From: an uncultured Acetatifactor sp.
Lineage (GTDB): Bacteria; Bacillota; Clostridia; Lachnospirales; Lachnospiraceae
Direction of reading: 5' to 3'
Length of the DNA: 10,243 nt
Assembly: GCA_910578815.1 (NCBI GenBank)
Contig: CAJTSE010000036.1
Span: forward strand, 1-10,243
This document shows positions 6,409 through 10,243 of the stretch, piece by piece (position 1 is the first letter of the stretch; every line of letters begins with the position of its first letter). Under the pieces are notes generated by a model. That model worked only from the letters and a program-made list of their open reading frames with translations. It was not told the origin of the DNA and ran no database searches. The translations under genes and the position numbers were made by a program.

Positions 6409-7002
6409 ATGACAGAGAACCGACGATTTTATTACCTCAAGCTGAAAGAGAATTTTTATAACAGCGAAACCATGGTCATCCTGGAGAGTATGCAGGACGG
6501 CCTTCTGTACTCCAATCTCCTGCTCAAGATGTATTTGATGTCGCTGAAAAGCAGCGGCGTACTCCTGCTGAATGACTACCTGCCCCATACCGTGCAGACC
6601 ATAGCCACCTTTACCCGGCATCAGGTAGGCACGGTGGAGCGGGCTTTGAAGATATTCCAGGAGTTTGGGCTTGTGGAGATACTGACGGACGGAGCCTATT
6701 ACATGAGCGACATCCAGCTGCTGATCGGCCAGTCGTCCAGCGAGGGGGAGCGGAAGAAAAAGGAGCGCATGAGGCTGAAACGCCAGAACCTGCTCCCGTC
6801 CGGGGAAGCGGACATTTGTCCGTCCAATGGCCGGGTGGACAAATGTCCGCCTATATTAGAGTATAGAGATAAAGAGATTAGAGATAAGAGTATAGAGAAT
6901 AGAGAGGGCACAATCCGGCGCTGGGCGAACGCCGACAAAAAGAAAGAGGAACCGCCTGCCCGGAACCGGGATTACAGCGTAGAGGAAGGAGAAACCATAT
7001 GA
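6409..7002 (+). CDS. Phage-type replisome organizer N-terminal domain protein
   Basis: 197-aa probable replication initiator. Residues 3-105 match the phage replisome organizer N-terminal fold: RRFYYLKLKENFYNSETMVI, then GLLYSNLLLKMYLMSLKSSG, HTVQTIATFTRHQVGTVERA, FQEFGLVEIL. A basic stretch follows at 112-126, then a low-complexity linker encoded by origin-like repeats (6808-6905) and a charged tail. Such proteins bind iterons, often inside their own gene, and recruit a helicase loader; the next gene encodes one, and the two overlap by ATGA at 6999-7002. The ATG has AAAGGAG upstream. No separate C-terminal DnaD-like domain is seen. The pair suggests the circular form can replicate, which is inference. 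Confidence 0.85.
   Translation: MTENRRFYYLKLKENFYNSETMVILESMQDGLLYSNLLLKMYLMSLKSSGVLLLNDYLPHTVQTIATFTRHQVGTVERALKIFQEFGLVEILTDGAYYMSDIQLLIGQSSSEGERKKKERMRLKRQNLLPSGEADICPSNGRVDKCPPILEYRDKEIRDKSIENREGTIRRWANADKKKEEPPARNRDYSVEEGETI
6808..6905. other. Candidate replication origin inside the replisome organizer gene
   Basis: A perfect 14-bp inverted repeat, GCGGACATTTGTCC (6808-6821) and GGACAAATGTCCGC (6837-6850), is separated by 15 bases. Each arm contains its own dyad, GGACA-2 bases-TGTCC. Immediately after comes a purine/AT-rich run with AGAGTATAGAGA at 6858-6869 and again at 6887-6898, plus related AGAGATAA units. Binding repeats next to an easily melted segment is the layout of phage-type origins embedded in initiator genes. 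The encoded residues (DICPSNGRVDKCPP) look like a by-product. Confidence 0.5.
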
Positions 7003-7874
7003 TAGAGATTACCGCAGAAGTCCGGGCGGCCATTGACCGGGCCGCCGGGGATATGGAGCTTGCCGGGGACGAATACATAGAACCGGCTGACGGGCTTATC
7101 CACTGTAAGAAATGCCGTGGCAGCCGCCAGACTGTTGTGCCCAGGTTCGGAGGCTCCGGCTATTTCATGCCCCGCTGCCTCTGCCCCTGCCAGCAGAAGG
7201 CGCAGGAGGAACGGAAAGCCATGGAGGAACAGAGGGAACGCATGGAGCGTGTCAAACGCCGGAAGGCACAGGGGCTTCAGGACAGATACCTTTATGATTA
7301 CACTTTCGCCAATGATAACGGCCAGAATCCCGTCATGGAGAAGGCACACGCCTATGTGGAGCATTGGAAGGAGGCATACCGGGACAATACCGGCCTTCTG
7401 CTCTTTGGTGACGTGGGAACCGGGAAATCCTTTTTTGCCGGCTGTATCGCCAATGCCCTGCTTGACCGTGACGTGCCGGTTCTGATGACAAATTTCCCGT
7501 CTATCCTGAACCGGCTGACCGGCGTGTTTGCCGAGGACAGGGCGGCCTTTATCGCCAGCCTGGACGATTACAGCCTGCTTGTCATTGATGATTTAGGCGT
7601 GGAGCGCAGTACCGAGTATGCCATGGAGCAGATGTTCACCGTCATTGACAGCCGGTATCGGAGTAAGAAGCCGCTGATTGTCACGACAAACCTGAAACTG
7701 GAAGAAATCAAGAACCCGCCAGACCTTGCCCACGCAAGGATTTATGACCGCATACTGGAACGGTGTGCGCCGGTTCTCTTTTCTGGTAAGAACTTCCGGG
7801 AGGAAGGAGCCAGGGCGACTAAAGCGGCGGCGAAGGAGATTGTGAGTAAGGGATTGCATAAACTGATTGCATGA
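6999..7874 (+). CDS. DnaC/IstB-like AAA+ ATPase, probable helicase loader
   Basis: 291 aa. The N terminus has a zinc-finger-like cluster: C36, C39, C60, C62, C64. The AAA+ domain has Walker A GDVGTGKS (137-144), Walker B LLVIDDLG (193-200), the sensor-1 stretch VTTN (228-231), and the ARIYDRILERC segment (246-256) typical of DnaC/DnaI/IstB proteins. These load the replicative helicase onto an origin opened by an initiator, and the gene directly follows and overlaps the replisome organizer gene. Ribosome site AGGAAGGAG lies just before the ATG at 6999. The Cys-rich N terminus and absence of a transposase argue for a loader rather than an IstB transposition subunit. It appears intact. Confidence 0.92.
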   Translation: MIEITAEVRAAIDRAAGDMELAGDEYIEPADGLIHCKKCRGSRQTVVPRFGGSGYFMPRCLCPCQQKAQEERKAMEEQRERMERVKRRKAQGLQDRYLYDYTFANDNGQNPVMEKAHAYVEHWKEAYRDNTGLLLFGDVGTGKSFFAGCIANALLDRDVPVLMTNFPSILNRLTGVFAEDRAAFIASLDDYSLLVIDDLGVERSTEYAMEQMFTVIDSRYRSKKPLIVTTNLKLEEIKNPPDLAHARIYDRILERCAPVLFSGKNFREEGARATKAAAKEIVSKGLHKLIA

Positions 7875-7886
7875 AAAGGAGAATTT

Positions 7887-8069
7887 ATGGGAAGCGAGAA
7901 AATCACAGAGGACACTACCACCACAACACCGGCTAAAGACGCTCCTGCACTGGTGAAGAAGATTGGCCGGACTACCTACATTGTGCGGGTTCATTTCAGC
8001 AAGACAAGTAGGGAAACCATGAGCGACAAAATTAAGCGTATGCTGAAAAATGAGATACAGCAGATGTAA
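7887..8069 (+). CDS. tnpW: TnpW family transposon-encoded protein
   Basis: 60-aa protein with the TnpW pattern: a Thr-rich N terminus (EDTTTTTPAKD), then KIGRTTYIVRVHFSKTSRETMSDKIKRML. In Tn4451, tnpW is the last gene next to the transposon end; the function is not known. AAAAGGAG precedes the ATG at 7887, 12 bases after the loader gene, so it is the last gene of that operon. The hairpin at 8084-8118 follows. Confidence 0.88.
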   Translation: MGSEKITEDTTTTTPAKDAPALVKKIGRTTYIVRVHFSKTSRETMSDKIKRMLKNEIQQM

Positions 8070-8083
8070 AGAGATTACAATTT

Positions 8084-8124
8084 ATGAGCCGGAAATATTC
8101 TATTGATTTCCGGCTCATTTTATA
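8084..8124 (+). terminator. Rho-independent terminator after tnpW
   Basis: Perfect 13-bp arms ATGAGCCGGAAAT (8084-8096) and ATTTCCGGCTCAT (8106-8118), a 9-base loop, then TTTATATG. It ends the replication/tnpW operon and separates it from the converging cyclase-like gene. On the minus strand the following sequence is AAATTGT, a poorer tail. Confidence 0.8.
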
Positions 8125-8133
8125 TGTGCAAAG

Positions 8134-9111
8134 TTATGTAACAGATTTAAACCATTCTTCTGTCTTTTTATAATAATCAATAATATCGCTAATGCCATCT
8201 CTATTTATTTCTTCATACCAGTGTTCATGTCCGTTGGAAAAATCAAAAAAGCTAATTGCATTATCATAGTATTCAGAAAAGTCAGGATTAGTATTCATTT
8301 TTTTAATGCAGTCAGCAAATGAAAAGTCTTTAAAATCTGGTGAGATTCTCCAATACCTTGGCCAATCCAAAACCATCGGGCTAATAAATTTTGATTTAGG
8401 GTCATCGGTTTTGATGAAATCCCAAAATGGAATAAAGTAATCATTATATACCGGGTGATGGCTATTAAAACTTTTACCAAAAGAAATTCCTATCGCTTTA
8501 CGTGCAGGTTCACCTCTTGCGGCCTCTACTAAGGGAGTACCGAAATATATTGATTTGTTGGAAGCCATCAATGCGAAGCCAGAAGAAACACAACCACGCA
8601 AAGGAATCCCCGCAATAATTGATTGGCAAAAAAAGTCCATACAAGTCTGTAAGAACGATAAATAGATTTGATGTTCTTGATAAAAAATGGGACAATAGGG
8701 AGTATCTTTTTCTCCCGACAATAAAGGGTAAGGTTCATATTTGGGAGTTGCCAGCCAATATGCCTCTCTGCGGCAAAGGTAATGAACATAAATTATAAAT
8801 GTATCACTAAAATGACAAACATTAACGTGTCCATTTGCATTGGCAATATATTGTCCCTCTTTCCAGTCATCACTCATTCGTACAGGAACAGCCTTGCTAA
8901 TATCAGGCGTATAAACTATATCAAGCAATTTGTTATATAATTCTAAAATTGTTTGATTACCGTGAGTGGTTACATAATTAGAGAATCCTAATATATCAAA
9001 TAAAGCAATAGAATAAAATTGTTCTTGTTTGCTGGCTTCCTTGAGACGTTTTTCCATCTCTATTTGAGAAATACGCTCATGAGTTGGTTGGTTAACGGCT
9101 GGATTATCCAT
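8134..9111 (-). CDS. Class III nucleotide cyclase-like protein, orphan
   Basis: 325 aa, soluble, no signal or membrane segment. It carries the landmarks of class III adenylate/guanylate cyclases in order: ALFDILGFSNY with metal-binding-type D39, FSDTFIIY with D103 in place of the usual GD, PLRGCVSSG (170-178), and YFGTPLVEAARGE (189-201), which aligns with the G-D-x-V-N-x-A-A-R-L-E motif and keeps the Arg (R199) but has Val where the transition-state Asn usually lies. The C-terminal 100 residues are aromatic-rich and unfamiliar. The family includes signalling cyclases and the Pycsar antiphage cyclases, but no effector gene (PycTM, PycTIR) is adjacent. The gene is visibly more AT-rich than its neighbours, stands alone on the opposite strand with its own promoter, and looks like a separate acquisition. 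ATG at 9111 has GGAG nine bases upstream. Confidence 0.6.
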   Translation of the reverse strand: MDNPAVNQPTHERISQIEMEKRLKEASKQEQFYSIALFDILGFSNYVTTHGNQTILELYNKLLDIVYTPDISKAVPVRMSDDWKEGQYIANANGHVNVCHFSDTFIIYVHYLCRREAYWLATPKYEPYPLLSGEKDTPYCPIFYQEHQIYLSFLQTCMDFFCQSIIAGIPLRGCVSSGFALMASNKSIYFGTPLVEAARGEPARKAIGISFGKSFNSHHPVYNDYFIPFWDFIKTDDPKSKFISPMVLDWPRYWRISPDFKDFSFADCIKKMNTNPDFSEYYDNAISFFDFSNGHEHWYEEINRDGISDIIDYYKKTEEWFKSVT

Positions 9112-9329
9112 ATTTTTTTCTCCTACAGTATCTATTGGTTGATGAATTATTATTTTATACTACTAGACAGTTAATATCAACCAGTTGCAGGAAAATGAAA
9201 AAATTTTCGATATATCATATGTGAATTGTTTGACCAGAAAGTAATGGATACACTACACAAATAGCCATGTACTTGTAAAATCGGGAGGTTTATGGTAGTA
9301 TAGAGATACGAAAACAGAAGGGAAAGCAG
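9112..9329. other. AT-rich region between divergent genes
   Basis: 218 bases with no convincing gene. It holds the minus-strand promoter described above and a weaker plus-strand promoter: TTGTAA (9273-9278), 17 bases, TAGTAT (9296-9301). A GGGAGG followed by a three-codon ATG-GTA-GTA-TAG frame at about 9293-9304 is probably chance. Confidence 0.4.
9136..9183 (-). promoter_or_regulatory. Promoter of the cyclase-like gene, flanked by inverted repeats
   Basis: On the minus strand: TTGATA (9180-9175), 17-base spacer, TAAAAT (9157-9152), with the ATG about 40 bases beyond. TGGTTGAT (9136-9143) and ATCAACCA (9176-9183) are exact inverted repeats; one overlaps the -35 box and the other lies just downstream of the probable transcription start. 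They may be operator half-sites, though the 32-base gap is long. Confidence 0.5.
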
Positions 9330-10142
9330 GTGGGAAGATTGACAGTGACGGAACAGATAGACCAGAAACATCAGGAAGATTTACAGAGGCTAAGAGGCTT
9401 TCGCCTGCTTGATGATGATTTCCTCACAAAGTGTTTTGAGGGAGATACGGCAAGCATAGAACTGGTATTGCAGATTGTACTGGAAAAACCGGATTTAAAG
9501 GTGCTGGACGTCCGCACCCAGGTATTTGTGGAGAACCTGCTGAACCGATCAGTGCGGTTGGATATCCTGGCTACGGACAGCACAGGGGCAAAATTGAATG
9601 TGGAAGTACAGCGCTCCGACAAAGGAGCTGGGAGAAAAAGAGCAAGGTACAACTCAAGCATGATGGACGCAAACCTTTTAAAAAAAGGCGAGGACTTCGA
9701 CAAACTACCGGAAACGTGGGTAATCTTTATCACAGAGAATGACGTAATGGGAAAAGGGCTGCCGCTCTATCCGATTGAGCGGTGCTTTTTAGGAACCGGG
9801 GAAAGATTTGAGGACGGTTCGCACATACTGTATGTAAATGGCGCTTACCGTGGAGATACGCCAATCGGGAAGTTAATGCATGACTTCTCCTGCACAGACG
9901 CAGCGGATATGTACTATGGGACACTGGCGGACAGGGTGAGATTTTTCAAAGAGAGCAAGGAGGGAATCGAGATTATGTGCCGTGCTATGGAAGATATGAG
10001 GAATCAGACATTAAAAGAAGGAATGATAAATGTTGCAAAGAAAATGCTGGAAGATGGGACAATAACGCTTGAAAAGATTGCGGAATTTGTTGGCCTTTCA
10101 GTTGATGAAGTGAGAAAATTGAAAACAGACCAGAATATGTAA
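9330..10142 (+). CDS. PD-(D/E)XK nuclease family protein (Rpn/PDDEXK_2 type)
   Basis: 270 aa. Members are DNA nucleases once annotated as putative transposases; Rpn proteins are linked to recombination and phage defence. Motif: D78 in VRLDILATD and E92-V-Q94 in LNVEVQRSD, the usual D...ExQ variant of PD-(D/E)XK in this family, followed by the family block RARYNSSMMDANLLKKGEDF. Residues 23-65 (RLLDDDFLTKCF, then LKVLDVRTQ) are also typical. The C-terminal 55 residues form a helical, helix-turn-helix-like tail (LEKIAEFVGLSVDEVRKL). The start is GTG at 9330, supported by AAGGG at 9318-9322. The nuclease core appears intact. A strong internal ribosome site before the tail is described separately. 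Confidence 0.88.
   Translation: MGRLTVTEQIDQKHQEDLQRLRGFRLLDDDFLTKCFEGDTASIELVLQIVLEKPDLKVLDVRTQVFVENLLNRSVRLDILATDSTGAKLNVEVQRSDKGAGRKRARYNSSMMDANLLKKGEDFDKLPETWVIFITENDVMGKGLPLYPIERCFLGTGERFEDGSHILYVNGAYRGDTPIGKLMHDFSCTDAADMYYGTLADRVRFFKESKEGIEIMCRAMEDMRNQTLKEGMINVAKKMLEDGTITLEKIAEFVGLSVDEVRKLKTDQNM
9975..10142 (+). CDS. Possible nested C-terminal protein inside the PDDEXK gene
   Basis: In-frame ATG at 9975 (residue 216 of the full protein) lies 11 bases after a perfect AGGAGG at 9958-9963. Translation from it would give a 55-aa protein consisting only of the helical tail. In E. coli Rpn genes, a small protein made from an internal start (RpnS) neutralizes the full-length nuclease. That parallel is the only functional support, and the spacing is slightly long. 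Confidence 0.35.
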   Translation: MCRAMEDMRNQTLKEGMINVAKKMLEDGTITLEKIAEFVGLSVDEVRKLKTDQNM

Positions 10143-10153
10143 AGGGCACTAAT

Positions 10154-10194
10154 GAGCCAGGAATCTAAAAAACAGGTTCCTGGCTCTATTTGTT
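10154..10194 (+). terminator. Rho-independent terminator after the PDDEXK gene
   Basis: Perfect 10-bp arms GAGCCAGGAA (10154-10163) and TTCCTGGCTC (10177-10186) with a 13-base A-rich loop, followed by TATTTGTT, 11 bases after the stop codon. Confidence 0.8.
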
Positions 10195-10199
10195 AGGGC

Positions 10200-10243
10200 A
10201 TGGCCCTGTTCTCCATTGAGGAGTTTTTCGCTGATCCGAAAAA
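10200..10243 (+). CDS. Possible start of a further gene, cut by the window edge
   Basis: An ATG at 10200 opens a frame reading MALFSIEEFFADPK to the edge. The ribosome site (TAGGG, very close) is poor and I do not recognise the protein. It may be chance. Confidence 0.15.
   Translation, partial: MALFSIEEFFADPK

Larger units (their letters stand above)
35..8119 (+). mobile_element. Tn4451-like mobilizable element with a MATE cassette, probably decayed
   Basis: The order recombinase, tnpV, resistance cargo, relaxase, tnpW is that of Tn4451, with the PadR/MATE cassette in place of catP and with a KTR, sigma-like, VLP and replication module added. The left end lies outside the window or at the breakpoint near 77-83. 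The right end should lie just beyond tnpW, but no terminal repeat or target site can be defined from one end. The recombinase and relaxase catalytic parts are missing, so movement would need help in trans. Composition by a multi-element mosaic is an equally good reading. Confidence 0.5.

Noticed and set aside
6858..6905. CRISPR or microsatellite array
   Set aside because: The AGAGTATAGAGA units occur only twice and are imperfectly spaced; they read through as coding sequence and fit an AT-rich origin segment better.
8134..9111. GGDEF diguanylate cyclase
   Set aside because: No GGDEF or related A-site motif; the order of motifs fits class III cyclases.
8134..10142. A complete Pycsar (cyclase plus effector) system
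   Set aside because: The neighbour at 9330 is a PD-(D/E)XK nuclease, divergent and with its own promoter, not a PycTM or PycTIR effector; TnpW on the other side is unrelated.
8084..10194. Hairpins at 8084 and 10154, both starting ATGAGCC, as element end repeats
   Set aside because: They differ in the rest of the stem and both have the position and tail of ordinary terminators.

Overview
The window looks like an accessory region of a gut-type Firmicute (Clostridia, probably Lachnospiraceae or a relative). The evidence is AGGAGG-type ribosome sites, TnpV/TnpW and DUF4368-type recombinase families, and an operon of short, tightly packed genes typical of Tn4451/Tn1549/Tn916-like elements. No rRNA, tRNA or CRISPR array is visible. 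All family names come from reading motifs; no database search was run.

Layout. (1) 1-1924: the C-terminal part of a large serine recombinase (catalytic domain not in the window, probable breakpoint near 77-83), then a TnpV protein. (2) 1935-4056: a drug-export cassette, with a PadR-type repressor on the minus strand diverging from a MepA-like MATE efflux pump. The two face-to-face promoters carry palindromes in their spacers. (3) 4145-4938: a Tn916 Orf6-like cysteine-rich KTR protein, a sigma-like helix-turn-helix gene with no normal start codon, a strong hairpin, and the first ~50 codons of a second sigma-like gene. (4) 4883-8069: the C-terminal part of a MobA/MobL relaxase fused out of frame to that sigma fragment. 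It is followed by a 56-aa proline-rich protein, a cysteine-rich VLP protein, a phage-type replisome organizer, a DnaC/IstB-like helicase loader and TnpW, ending in a hairpin at 8084-8118. (5) 8134-9111: an AT-rich gene on the minus strand whose protein carries the landmarks of a class III nucleotide cyclase domain. (6) 9330-10142: a PD-(D/E)XK (Rpn/PDDEXK_2) nuclease on the plus strand, then a hairpin terminator.

How it fits together. The order recombinase - tnpV - resistance cargo - relaxase - tnpW matches the published Tn4451 order, with a MATE cassette where Tn4451 has catP. The copy looks decayed: the recombinase has no visible catalytic domain, the relaxase has lost its catalytic half, and both sigma-like genes are damaged. 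The regulator/pump, the replisome organizer/helicase loader pair and the two right-hand genes look intact.

The points most worth following are the cyclase-like orphan gene, the possible nested C-terminal protein in the Rpn-type nuclease, the origin-like inverted repeat plus purine-rich repeats inside the replisome organizer gene, and the mirrored PadR/MATE control region.
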